Assembly: GCA_029893765.1 (NCBI GenBank)
Contig: JARXZD010000005.1
Coordinates: 1-64,000 of the forward strand
Length of the DNA stretch: 64,000 nucleotides
DNA from: Bacilli bacterium PM5-9
Lineage (GTDB): Bacteria > Bacillota_I > Bacilli_A > JAJDGJ01
Direction of reading: 5' to 3'
In this document: one piece after another, positions 19,401-27,800 of the stretch
How the letters are laid out: each line of letters opens with the position of its first letter
How positions within the stretch are numbered: the stretch's first letter is position 1
The notes under the pieces: model-generated
The model's input: only the letters and a program-made list of their open reading frames with translations
Database searches by the model: none
What the model was told of the DNA's origin: nothing
Translations under genes and position numbers: made by a program

Positions 19401-22289
19401 TTCAACACTTAAACGATATAACTCATCATAATTGTAATCTTTAATATTACCTTCAGGATCTTTTACACTAGTTTTTCCATTATCATATGTAAACTTATAT
19501 GTTTGTCCACTTTCAGTAGTTTGTTCAAGAATTTTACCCTCTTCATCATACTTGTTTTGCCCTAATTTATGACCATTTTTATCAATATAGTATTCCATTA
19601 GCCCTTCTTCATTATAACTATATCTCTCTTCTTTATTTAACTGGTCAATTACTTTTGTTAAATTGCCATCTTCATATTCATATTTTGCTGAACTACCATT
19701 AGGCAAAACAATACTTGAAACGAGATTTTCATCATTATAGTTAAATTTTATCTCTCTACCATTGCTAGTTTTAATCTTATCAAGTAATTCACCTTCATTA
19801 GTATATTCTAAAGCAACAGATTTCTTTTTATCATCAACAATTTTAACAAGCATACCACTATCATCAAAATAACTAGTAGTTTTCTTTTCTAAATCTTCTA
19901 TTGAATATTTTCCAGTTTCATATTCGTTTACCTTATATTTATCATATTCTTCAGCTATATATTTGCCATTTTCTAATTTAAAAGTAATTAAATTACCATC
20001 ACCTTTAACAAAGAGCAATTGATCTCCCACATCATCTTCATGATCTTCTGGCACATCTTCATCAACGTCTTCCATTTCTTCGGTATCAAAATCTGCTTTA
20101 CTATCTTCAAAGCTAATGCGTTGCTCAATATCAGTTATCCAGCTATAACCAAACAAGCCTGAATTAGACATATCAATTGAATTATAACTACGATAGAATG
20201 TGAAATTTTGTGAATCATTCAATTCAACATCACTTGTTACTAAGAAGAAATTTCCCGTATTTGGATTAACAGGGTCAGCAACAAATTTATATTTAGTACC
20301 ACATGTTGCACAGAATTTCATCTTTTTTCTATTTATTTTTTTGTTCTTACTTGCACTATGTTTACCACTTGGTTTTTTATAAGAAGACATTCCTCTTAAA
20401 AATAAAATATTTCCAGTTTTAACCTTATTTCCTTTAAAATTATTATCATACTTTATTGTTTTTAAACTAACTTTATAATACTTAGCAATAGATTTTAAAG
20501 TATCTCCTGGTTTTACTTTATAAAACATAAATCCTTGTGAAATTAGAGTTTCACCATTACTTTTTATTTCATAATCATAATAAGTATCCACTTTAAAGCG
20601 ACTTCTATTTAAGTATCCACTATCATAGTTTATAGAAACATTATCATATTTTTGCATTTTATCTTTATAATTAGATATAAATGTTGGAATAATTTTCTTT
20701 TTAGAAGCAGTTTTAGTAAAGTTAGGCGTATTTTTAGTTTTCGCATTAATCGTATTACCTTTTTTATCATATGTCTTTAAAGTATATGTTACATTTTTCG
20801 TGGGAGCACCTATACCTACAAAGCTAATGCTAGCCACTTCTCCTCGCCCTTTTGAATGCGCTCTAAGCGAAGTCGTAAGCTTGCTATTGCTTGCAAAATC
20901 GTATTCATAATCAACAATTAACTTAACATTTGTTGAATACAAATCTAGTCTATTATAATCTGTCCCCTCATAACCCTTGAACTCTAATGTTCTTTGATTA
21001 CCATTATTTTTCAAGTGATTTAAATATGTAAGCACATTAAATGAATATGTCCCATCGTTATTTCTTGTACCTGCACCTATTTTTTGCCATGTATAATTAT
21101 TTCTATTATTCCATGTAACATCAGTTGGCTTAATACTAGTTGATGACATATTAACATTGATATTTTGACTTCCTGCTTCTACTTGAATTTTGTACTTTAA
21201 TTGTGCTTTTTCAATTGCACCATAAGAATTACTTAATGTTGGCTTTGTAAAAGTAACATAAGATCTTAAATGAGGTGCTGGATTTGCTGATTTATCATAA
21301 CCTACATTTAAATCAGTATTCACAATGGATTCATCTGGCAAATTAGTATTTGTATTAGAATATTTATATCCAGATAAATTAAGGCTTGAGCTTATACGTG
21401 CTAAAGATTTTTTTATTGGATTAACTCCTATTTTCAATTCGAAAATAAAATTTTCTTCTTTTACTTTGGATGTATCAATTCTCAAAAACTTCTTATCATC
21501 TTTTTTTACTATTTCTGTTTTTAAATAAAGGTCTTGATAATAAATTGGGAAAATTGTAAACTCACCATCATTAATCATGATATTAGATTCACTTATTGAA
21601 TATGAATTAACTTCATCTAATTCATAATAAAGAGAATTATTATTTCTTTTAACATTTATCTTTGTATTAATCAAATAATCTTCATTTATTATTTCATAAT
21701 TATTATAATTGTTGCTTTGATTTATTTTAGCAACATTTCCTTCTATATCACTCTCATTTTCATTGTCTTCTTCAAAAATAATTTTTAAATTACTTTTGTT
21801 GCTACTTATAATATCCATTACAATTTTATTATCCAATGATAATGAATTGCTATATAAACCATTACTTCTTTTATTTATAAATGAATTATCAATATCAACA
21901 AATTCACCATTGACCTCTTTAAAGATTGGAAATAGCGATTGTTCAACTCGATACTTTCCTTCTTCATTTTGAATAGTTCTTGAATATAATGTCCTTTTCG
22001 ATTTATCTTCAATAACACCATCACCATCAAGAATACTACTATTAATCAATGGTTTGTCTATGCTTACTTGATTAACTGATTTATTATCACTACCTTCTTT
22101 ATTTGACAATCTTTTTAGATTATCTTTTTCTATTTTGCTTCTTTGAGTATCATCAACTTTATTTGATATTGTTTTTTCCATTCTATTTGCTGTAATTGCT
22201 GATATAGCAAACACAGTAGTTGTATCTAACAATAACGCCCATACAATTAATAAAATAAAAAATTTTTTAATATATTGTTTCATCTGCAT
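13461..22289 (-). CDS. Secreted RHS/YD-repeat polymorphic toxin with LysM and C-terminal nuclease-like domain
   Basis: 2942 residues. Order of parts: signal peptide (1-28, ending TTTVFA); DNRLRE-like domain (about 305-465); LysM (about 588-632, KVKPGDTLKSIAKYY); a CATC pair; an RHS-entry domain starting DPVNPNTGNFF (about 671); a long array of YD repeats; the RHS-associated core (GLQYLRARYLDLNMGSFVQKD...NNPYKYIDSSG, ending near 2582); and a variable tail. The last 100 residues contain AGTAIHKWWW, then IDFLD and YELKPNNPRAIASGKKQ. This D...ExK pattern fits a PD-(D/E)XK restriction-endonuclease-like toxin, implying nucleic-acid cleavage (inference). The start may be ATG 22283, which has better spacing from AGGAG. 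A likely immunity gene follows at 13443. Confidence 0.93.
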   Translation of the reverse strand: MQMKQYIKKFFILLIVWALLLDTTTVFAISAITANRMEKTISNKVDDTQRSKIEKDNLKRLSNKEGSDNKSVNQVSIDKPLINSSILDGDGVIEDKSKRTLYSRTIQNEEGKYRVEQSLFPIFKEVNGEFVDIDNSFINKRSNGLYSNSLSLDNKIVMDIISSNKSNLKIIFEEDNENESDIEGNVAKINQSNNYNNYEIINEDYLINTKINVKRNNNSLYYELDEVNSYSISESNIMINDGEFTIFPIYYQDLYLKTEIVKKDDKKFLRIDTSKVKEENFIFELKIGVNPIKKSLARISSSLNLSGYKYSNTNTNLPDESIVNTDLNVGYDKSANPAPHLRSYVTFTKPTLSNSYGAIEKAQLKYKIQVEAGSQNINVNMSSTSIKPTDVTWNNRNNYTWQKIGAGTRNNDGTYSFNVLTYLNHLKNNGNQRTLEFKGYEGTDYNRLDLYSTNVKLIVDYEYDFASNSKLTTSLRAHSKGRGEVASISFVGIGAPTKNVTYTLKTYDKKGNTINAKTKNTPNFTKTASKKKIIPTFISNYKDKMQKYDNVSINYDSGYLNRSRFKVDTYYDYEIKSNGETLISQGFMFYKVKPGDTLKSIAKYYKVSLKTIKYDNNFKGNKVKTGNILFLRGMSSYKKPSGKHSASKNKKINRKKMKFCATCGTKYKFVADPVNPNTGNFFLVTSDVELNDSQNFTFYRSYNSIDMSNSGLFGYSWITDIEQRISFEDSKADFDTEEMEDVDEDVPEDHEDDVGDQLLFVKGDGNLITFKLENGKYIAEEYDKYKVNEYETGKYSIEDLEKKTTSYFDDSGMLVKIVDDKKKSVALEYTNEGELLDKIKTSNGREIKFNYNDENLVSSIVLPNGSSAKYEYEDGNLTKVIDQLNKEERYSYNEEGLMEYYIDKNGHKLGQNKYDEEGKILEQTTESGQTYKFTYDNGKTSVKDPEGNIKDYNYDELYRLSVEDTDDGSGTQKFYDNKDNLIKEISGNGETTTYEYDLSNNLIKQNNPDGTIIENEYDSDNYVTKTTYNSERFEEFKYDSNKNITEYRDIYGNITKSEYDNENQLIKEVDQKGIITTFTYEQGNVKTKNIDNRQIETNTYDSLGNVIKTVDQDGNFDSFEYDLKGNMIKERNKLGAITTYEYDNSDNIIKEVSSTGLVTTRKYDERNNEIEENVGGKVTTKEYDANNNLIKEIDYKNNVIKNEYDSNNNLIKTIDAQGNVETNKYDNNGNIIESKDIRGNITKREYNSNNMPIKEIDIYGNVTEIEYDKDGNEVKKTDGRNNVETSKFEEGLPVEQVDINGNKTITKYDKYKREEKVIEETANGNIETSYEYDKYDNITKESDNIGNVTTRKYDANDNVIEENINGKITKTKYDALSNELEVIRPNGLKIQSKYDEQGQLVEQVEGSKKTTYEYDKFGNQIKVIDPMNNITLATYEYDKVVEEINAKGIKTAYKYDEYDQLIETKVNGVIKEKIEYDRYGEQTYKEDNEATISTTYNSYGQIESETNNGYTKYFEYDKFENIIVEKDIKGIVKKNTFDKFNNLIKTESATGKIETYKFDKSNQEIEKKNIDGTIDKTYYDIAGNEVKTIDGQGIVTEFIYDKDRLVKEIVNKKSITSYKYDVMDNVIEENNNGAISKTEYDLYGNEIKEVSPNGNVTEFQYDNNGNNIRTINADGTSTTSKYDALNQVIEETNELNYKKTYVYDAWNNQIKLIDEMNFVYENVYDNKDRLIKEILPNKKVSLNNYDLNNNLVSSTDYNGNITKTTYDYKNREKSIKQPNGLIETYTYDKDDNVIKVVDSNKRTRQTIYNKKNQIIEEKENNKTMSKYSYNSKSQKIKESNAKNVVTSFKYDNFNQVIKETTGSRYIASTYDVNGNVVKENESNLNIIKTTYDKEGNVLSVKENGLVTEKNKYDKMNRLSETTNEKNITTKSHYDKVGNEIKAEEIYYSGKTKKTRLISLNTYDKLGRTITSENALKAKTKYEYDALSNVTKEIDALGNVQEFNYDGNNNIIKYKDQTKGVVSYKYDSMNNVIAKKSIGKTSSNKYDKYGNVIKKVDDYGYTTSYKYDKFNNKIQEVKPDKTKLTYKYDLESNQTSIKSKKESITKKYNKYNELISATNKEGILSYQYNNLGNITKYKDVNKKVVTYKYDKRNNVKEMNYANKKVNYAYNSKNLLVSTKENNKVIEKYSYDELARLSSVSKRNKTKTNYKYDKLDRLIKIQTKTNRNKNIEAINYSYNLNDSVTSEIKVDKNGKQVKSMKYNARDELIESTISNKKGKVKTSYAYDIEGNKTIAKNGKIKERYTYNKRGQLTKIKSLKGEKVYSYDNNGNVKKIKQNDGTIDRLTYNEFGLMVSYKNKKMESTYKYDGNNVRIQSQVKDVKKYKKSQEDIASEFDTVASKLNYLEDAFNCDIELNGSGDYSSLGYEYNYYGNNSNKDNGIETIDYLTNGEVEEAQVLNEDSSKNDNDKTYTYGYDIIKSNNDYYLTKLNGSISKILNEKGKVKKSFEYSDYGKELNGYKNGLAYNGEMVDATGLQYLRARYLDLNMGSFVQKDSYLGEQDSIVSQNQYAYVLNNPYKYIDSSGNKASSYTDKYGSYTKPPSPPKDDKKKKEVKTIETGNGNGGGPTKIKDVNSNASNYNGKQLVGTWHGLFDYFKNEYFGKRKYKTTWVSAHGQVRHGWSKEPQTVADLNKYNLEQENKQKALMEKHGADYLKGYNKGKNSGVYVDMFLTSFIPIPKLSAIKGGKDLFKGAKGAKVVKYSTNTGKAAKNAATGTKALKTNKAWYIKLGEKIVKGIKKCISRVAEVFKGVVKKVVDSKIGKTVTKIFKSNKGKRTEKNLPKNLRDMITFDKNGYTKSNPKAGTAIHKWWWKNKHNPDKKLFKEYTIYRKKIDFLDYNKYIVYELKPNNPRAIASGKKQAAKYVKLLEETDPSSKGKWKIKIKTY

Positions 22290-22694
22290 ATTCTCCTATC
22301 TTCATAAACTTATCCTTAATTTCTAATAAAATTTTACTAGCCTTCTTATATTCTTTGTCTAAAAATAATTTAGAAAACTTTTGACATAAAACTCCTAATT
22401 CTTTATATTCTGCAATAAAATCATTACTTGGTGATCCATTTTGATAATATTTCGTTAAATATTTTTCATTAGCATCTTTTTCTATTTTTTTCCCAGTTTT
22501 TGAATTTTCAACGCCCACTTATCATCACATAAATCATCTTCACTAATAAGTTTTTCTAAATCATACATATTTTTATCAATAAATGCATGACTATTTGCAT
22601 TATTAAATGAATTACTCCTTTCACACATTTTAATACTAAGTAATGCAATAATTATAATTATCACAACTAAAAAAATCCTTTTTTTACTTTTCAT
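22267..22694 (-). CDS. Membrane-anchored or secreted small protein in two frames (possible -1 frameshift gene)
   Basis: Frame one (22694-22482, 70 aa) starts MKSKKRIFLVVIIIIIALLSIKM after a GGAGG site: a signal or anchor helix. It ends GGA AAA AAA TAG. The overlapping -1 frame (to 22267) continues as KKIEKDANEKYL and is rich in charged helical residues. The junction is an exact slippery heptamer A AAA AAA in the zero frame, right before the stop. The second frame's only early start (GTG 22518) has no ribosome site. A fused product would be about 142 residues. Programmed frameshifting, a homopolymer mutation or an assembly error would all look like this. It overlaps the RHS start by 23 nt, so it belongs to the toxin operon. 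Family unknown. Confidence 0.65.
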
Positions 22695-22726
22695 AAGTTT
22701 TCCTCCATATAGTAAATTCTTTGTAA

Positions 22727-22755
22727 ATTATATCATTATAACATCTAAAAGTCTA
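22727..22755 (-). promoter_or_regulatory. Promoter of the RHS operon
   Basis: On the minus strand TAGACT, 17 nt, TATAAT. It ends about 30 nt before ATG 22694. The rest of the 22756-22977 interval is AT-rich and holds nothing else I can recognise. Confidence 0.5.
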
Positions 22756-22977
22756 TTTCACTTTTCAATCATTTTCTACTTTAATTTAAACATTTAAATA
22801 CGATAAATACGTGTTTTTCAAAACTATATTATTTGCATATTCACATCTATTTTAGCACACAAATCACTAATTACTTTCATATTAAACCGCTATATAAAAT
22901 CATTATCCATTTAACAAGGCATTACATTACACAGTACAAACACTCCCAATTCTTTCATAATTTTCATATTCTTTTTA

Positions 22978-23007
22978 TTGACATATAATTTGCATAAGTT
23001 ATATACT
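22978..23007 (+). promoter_or_regulatory. Promoter of the 91-residue membrane protein gene
   Basis: TTGACA, 18 nt, TATACT, about 20 nt ahead of the GTG start. Confidence 0.65.
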
Positions 23008-23027
23008 TATTTTAAGGAGGAATTTTT

Positions 23028-23303
23028 GTGAATAGAATTAAGAAATTATTAGCACTTGGAGTGCTATGTATTATCGCTGGAGTTTTATTATATTTTTATC
23101 AAGACTCACTAGATTATGCAAATGTTGATTTAGTAAATAATAATATTATTGATGGTATGAGTGCCGTTGAAGCAGCTAAAACATTTTCTAATAATAATCA
23201 AAGTGAACTTACATTTTACATTATAAGTATTTTCTTCTTAGTATTTGGAGTAATTTTAACAAGTTATTCATCATTTACATTATATAAAAAAGTACGTAGA
23301 TAA
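23028..23303 (+). CDS. Small two-helix membrane protein
   Basis: 91 residues starting at GTG after AAGGAGG. Hydrophobic helices are at about residues 7-23 (LLALGVLCIIAGVLLYF) and 62-83 (FYIISIFFLVFGVILTSY), separated by an Asn/Asp-rich loop likely outside the cell. The C-terminus is basic (KKVRR). It is the only plus-strand gene left of the origin here, so it faces the leftward replication fork. No family recognised. Confidence 0.75.
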   Translation: MNRIKKLLALGVLCIIAGVLLYFYQDSLDYANVDLVNNNIIDGMSAVEAAKTFSNNNQSELTFYIISIFFLVFGVILTSYSSFTLYKKVRR

Positions 23304-23306
23304 AAT

Positions 23307-23337
23307 TAAAAGAACGTTTTTTAAGCGTTCTTTTTTT
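23307..23337. terminator. Bidirectional terminator between convergent genes
   Basis: AAAAGAACG / CGTTCTTTT stem with T-rich sequence on both strands. It serves the plus gene ending at 23303 and the minus gene ending at 23340. Confidence 0.8.
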
Positions 23338-23339
23338 GA

Positions 23340-23807
23340 TTATTTACTTTGACTATAAATATATCTGCTCCATACTATTGGACCTAGAATTGCTAGTATT
23401 ATAATTGTCGATAAGAAAAATGCATTTAATGACATAGCTTTTATAGAGCCAACTTGAATATATGAACACATAAATATTATTGAAAAAGTTATTACACATA
23501 ACATATTTTTTATTTGCAAATAATAATAATCCTTTTTATTATCATTTATTTTATCTGATATATTCCAAGAATTAGGATAATGAATAATCGTCAATAACAT
23601 CAACAGCATTATACAAGATAAAATAGGCAAGAACCATAAAGATATTTTATTTCCCCAAGTATCAGGATTACCATCTATACCAAAATGTGTAGGAACTTTA
23701 TTAGGTAAAGAATTATAATTAATAATTAAATATCCAATCATTCCAATTACTAACATTATTGAAATTCCAATCATTAGCTTTTGAAACAATGTATAAGGTA
23801 ATCTCAT
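23340..23807 (-). CDS. DUF1648 domain membrane protein
   Basis: 155 residues. The segment NYNSLPNKVPTHFGIDGNPDTWGNK is the hallmark of DUF1648 proteins, as in the N-terminal part of SdpI-like membrane proteins. About four transmembrane helices: 11-29, 53-73, about 100-117 and 125-147. A GGAGTG ribosome site precedes ATG 23807. It lacks the longer SdpI core, so an immunity role as in SdpI cannot be assumed. Confidence 0.85.
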   Translation of the reverse strand: MRLPYTLFQKLMIGISIMLVIGMIGYLIINYNSLPNKVPTHFGIDGNPDTWGNKISLWFLPILSCIMLLMLLTIIHYPNSWNISDKINDNKKDYYYLQIKNMLCVITFSIIFMCSYIQVGSIKAMSLNAFFLSTIIILAILGPIVWSRYIYSQSK

Positions 23808-23892
23808 TAAAGATCACTCCTTTTTGTTTATTTATCTTAGTAGTATTTTTAATAATATCACTAACAAACTATATTGTCTATTCTTTTTAAAA

Positions 23893-23922
23893 AAGAAAAA
23901 AGCATCCAAAGAATGCCTTTTT
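23893..23922 (-). terminator. Terminator of the marR-ridA operon
   Basis: Imperfect AAAAAGGCATTC / GGATGCTTTTTT hairpin with a T-run on the minus strand, about 50 nt after the ridA-family stop. Confidence 0.65.
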
Positions 23923-23974
23923 CCAAAAACAATTTATATCTAAACAAATGAATTACCAAAACATCTGAAAAGAC

Positions 23975-24355
23975 CTATTTATGTGCAATCATCTCAATTT
24001 CAATGCTTGCATTTAATGGCAATGCTGCAACTCCAACACAAGTTCTTGCTGGATGTGGTGCAACAAAAGCTGCTCTAAATAACTCGTTCATCTTCGCATA
24101 ATCATCCATGTTTGTTAAATAGATATTGCATTTTAAAACATTATCTCTTGTTAAAGATGCTGCCTCTAAAACTCGATCCAAATTATGCATACATTGATTA
24201 AACTGAGCCTCGATATCACCACCAACAAAGCTACCATCTTCTAATTTCATTGCTGGTTGTGCTGATAAATAATATGTTCCATCCTTTTCAATTGCTAAAG
24301 AAAATGGAAATGGCATATCCTTACAACTTGGTATTTCAATATTTTTTCTTGTCAT
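23975..24355 (-). CDS. RidA family protein (YjgF/YER057c/UK114)
   Basis: 126 residues, the normal family length. RidA enzymes hydrolyse reactive enamine/imine intermediates such as 2-aminoacrylate released by PLP enzymes. Visible features are YYLSAQPA where the archetype has YxSGQ, the conserved Arg in ARTCVGVAALP and Glu in IEIEMIAHK, so the catalytic Arg is kept. It begins 2 nt after the MarR-family gene and is presumably co-transcribed and controlled by it. Confidence 0.92.
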   Translation of the reverse strand: MTRKNIEIPSCKDMPFPFSLAIEKDGTYYLSAQPAMKLEDGSFVGGDIEAQFNQCMHNLDRVLEAASLTRDNVLKCNIYLTNMDDYAKMNELFRAAFVAPHPARTCVGVAALPLNASIEIEMIAHK

Positions 24356-24357
24356 GA

Positions 24358-24783
24358 CTATATCTCCTCTATCTCATTTAAAATTTCAATCAATTGACTT
24401 GCCTTACTTCCTAATTTATCATTTATTTCATATTGAATTTTATCCCACTCATAATGAGCACTGTTATAAAGTTCTTTTCCACTACTTGTTAAGCTAAACA
24501 TTGCTTTATTATTTTCTTTTGTTTCCAAAATATATTCCTTTTTTATAAGTGGTTTTATATTGCGAAGTAAAGTGGTTCTTTCTAATCCCATTCTAGTCGC
24601 TAATTCAATGACATTACACTTTTCTAATTGTTTAATATTATTTATAATCGAAAATTGATTAGTTGTAACATCATACTTAGCTAGTGCATTATCATATTTT
24701 TTAGTAATAGCTGTTGATGCACGTCTTAAATTAATACAAAAACACTCAGTCTTATTTCTAGTAATAGTAAAACTCCTTTCCAT
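24358..24783 (-). CDS. MarR family transcriptional regulator
   Basis: About 141 residues. It has a winged-helix core (LEKCNVIELATRMGLERTTLLRNIKPLIKKEYI, then the wing ENNKAMFSLTSSGKEL) and an N-terminal dimerisation helix (ECFCINLRRASTAI). The GTG at 24801 lies inside the -10 box and cannot be the start. ATG 24783 would leave only about 12 nt of leader. AAAGGAG lies just after that ATG, 7 nt before an ATT codon, so initiation at ATT (24756-24758) is conceivable. Control of itself and the adjacent ridA-type gene through the promoter palindrome is likely. Confidence 0.9.
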   Translation of the reverse strand: MERSFTITRNKTECFCINLRRASTAITKKYDNALAKYDVTTNQFSIINNIKQLEKCNVIELATRMGLERTTLLRNIKPLIKKEYILETKENNKAMFSLTSSGKELYNSAHYEWDKIQYEINDKLGSKASQLIEILNEIEEI

Positions 24784-24785
24784 AT

Positions 24786-24805
24786 TAATGTGTATATACA
24801 CATTA
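24786..24805. promoter_or_regulatory. 20-bp perfect palindrome, likely MarR operator
   Basis: TAATGTGTATATACACATTA is a perfect inverted repeat. It overlaps the downstream half of the -10 box and the expected transcription start of the marR-ridA operon. Size, symmetry and placement fit an autoregulatory MarR site. Confidence 0.75.
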
Positions 24806-24829
24806 TATCATTTACTTTTTTTTTGTCAA
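24802..24829 (-). promoter_or_regulatory. marR-ridA promoter
   Basis: Consensus TTGACA and TATAAT separated by 16 nt on the minus strand. Confidence 0.8.
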
Positions 24830-24833
24830 GGCA

Positions 24834-24858
24834 AATTAAAAACTACCATTTGGTAGTT
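24834..24858 (-). terminator. Terminator of mfd
   Basis: AACTACC / GGTAGTT stem followed by TTTAATTT on the minus strand. The stem includes the end of mfd. Confidence 0.7.
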
Positions 24859-27800
24859 AAATTAATTTTTGTAAATCACTAATAATTAAGTTTATTGTTT
24901 TTAAATAAGCAGTATACTTGCTGACAATAAGATGTATCTTATTATATTTTACTTCCACATTAACAAGACCACCATATTTATCAACCTCACTAAATACTTT
25001 TTTAACAGTGTTTTTATCATTAACATTTACTTGTAATTGAATAGTAATTTTTTTAGCTTCATCAAATATTTTGATATTTTTATTCATATTTACTAAGATT
25101 TCAAATTTTCTCTTTTCAATAATATCCTCAATACTTGCAGGAAGTTTACCATAAATATCATTAATTTCAGGTATCAAATCATTAAATTCTTCTAGCTTTT
25201 TCACTTTATAAATTTTTTGATAAAGTTTAATTTTATTATCATCATCCAATTGATAATCCTTAGGAATATAACCAGTATTTTTTAAATTAATAGGTTCAAT
25301 ATCATCATTTTGCACAACAACATTATTCCTTTTATCAATTACTTCTTGTAACATTTCTAAATACATTTCATATCCAACAGTTTCAATATTACCAGCTTGT
25401 GTTTTACCTAAAATATCACCAGCACCCCTAATTGAAAGATCACGCAATGCAATTTTATAACCGCTACCTAATTTAGTTAATTCTTTAATAGCTTGTAATC
25501 TTTTTTGAGCATCTTCAGTTATCTCACGATTTTTTTGATACATTAAATAAGCATATCCAACACGATCACTTCTTCCAACACGACCTTTTATTTGATAAAG
25601 TTGAGCAAGACCAAAATTGTTAGCATCTTCAATTATAATCGTATTAGCATTTGGAATATCAATACCAGTTTCAATAATAGTCGTGCACACTAAAACATTA
25701 TATTCATTATCATCAAAGCTTTCCATAACTCTTTCAACTTGGTCTTTACTCATCTTACCATGAATAATCGCAACCTTGACATCATCAAACATATCTTCGA
25801 TATCTTTAGCCACATTTTCAATATCACTAGTTCTATTATGCAAATAAAATACTTGTCCATTTCTAACAATTTCTCTTTCAATAGCTTCCTTAATTAAATA
25901 CTTATTTTTTTCAACAACATAAGTTTGAATTGGAACACGATTGATAGGTGGTGTTTGTAATAATGACATTTTTCTTAAACCAGATAATGACATTTGCAAT
26001 GTTCTTGGAATAGGAGTTGCTGATAAAGTTAAAACGTCTATATTATTTCTTAATTGTTTTATTTTCTCTTTATCCTTTACTCCAAAACGCTGTTCTTCAT
26101 CAATAACTAACAATCCTAAATCATTAAACTCAATATCTTTTCCTAATAGTTTATGAGTACCTACAACAATATCAATCTTCTTATTTTTTAAATCCTCTTT
26201 AATTTCTTTAACCATTTTAGGACTTGTATTTCTTGATAATTGAACTATATTAATTGAATAGTCAGCAAACCTTTCTAATAAAGTATGATAATGCTGTCTT
26301 GAAAGAATTGTTGTTGGACAAAGAAAAGCTGCTTGTTTATTAGACAAAATAGCTTTTAAAATAGCTCTTAAAGCTACTTCAGTTTTCCCATAACCAACAT
26401 CACCACAAATTAATCTATCCATTACTAATGGTGATTCCATGTCTTTTTTTACATCTTCAATTGCTTTTTCTTGATCAAGTGTTAATTCATATTCAAAGTC
26501 ATCTTCAAACTCTTTTTGAATTTCATTATCTGCTAAAAATTTAAATCCAATTGGTTCTTGCCTTGTTGCATATAATTCAAGTAATTCATCCATCATATCT
26601 TCTATTCTTTTTTGAACTCTTAGTTTTGTTTTTTTCCAATCGCTACCACCTAAAGTACTAACTTTTGGTATTGTAGTATCACTTGATGAATATTTTTTTA
26701 TTAAATTAAATTGATCAATTGGTATATATAATTTCTCATTATTTTTATAAACTATATGTAAGAAATCTTTTTCAATATTATCTACTTTTAATTGTATTAA
26801 TCCAACATATTTACCAATACCATGATGAGCATGAACTATATAATCTCCTTCTTTTAACTCATCTAAATTTAATATATCTGTTGCATTACTATATTTATTT
26901 AAGAAGTTGTTTTTTCTTTTACTCTTATAAAATAATTCTTTTTCAGTATAAACTACTATTTTTAAATCATTATTAATAAACCCACGATTAAATACATCGC
27001 TTGTTATATTAATTTGTTCTTTAGTATATTCATTATTACTATACTTTAAATTATTTTCCTCTAATAAGTTCATAATAATTTTTTTATCATGTTGTCTTGT
27101 TAAACAAATATTTATTTCATAATTATTATTATAGTTTTCTTTAACTGAGTTTATAAAATCAATTAATGTCTTAAACTTATCTATTGGAAATAAATTTAAT
27201 GATTGTTGATTTAAGTTTAAACGATATTTATCAATATTTATATAACCTTTTATTAAGTTATCCCACTCTAAAAACAAATTATAATTACTAATTGATTTAT
27301 TTTCATTTTCTAATTCTATTAAATAATTATAACTTTCTTCAATGGTAATGTTATTTGATTGAATGAACTCATCATAAGATGAGATTATAATAATTGGATC
27401 ATTCAAATATTCAATGATTGATGATTTTTTATCACTTAAATTATAATATCTTGAAAAGAATAAATCTTTATTTATTTCTGCCATTGTTTCTATTTCATCT
27501 AAAATAATATTATTTTTACTAATCTCTCTAATCCTACTCATAATATTATTACTTTCATTATGAGAATAAATAGAAGCAGGGAAAATAGTAACCTCATTAA
27601 CATTTATTCTACTTCTTTGATTAGTAACATCAAACAGTTTAATACTTTCAATAACATCATCAAAAACATCAATTCTAATAGGCATATCGTGTGTTAAACT
27701 AAAAATATCTATTACACTACCTCTAATTGCATACTCATTAGGCATTGTAACTTTACTTACTTTAAGATAACCATTATTAGTTAAAAAATCATTTACTTTA

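Noticed and set aside
13461-22289. Long tandem DNA repeat array
   Set aside because: The YD units repeat at protein level, but the codons are diverged. No exact tandem DNA repeats or CRISPR-like spacing are visible.
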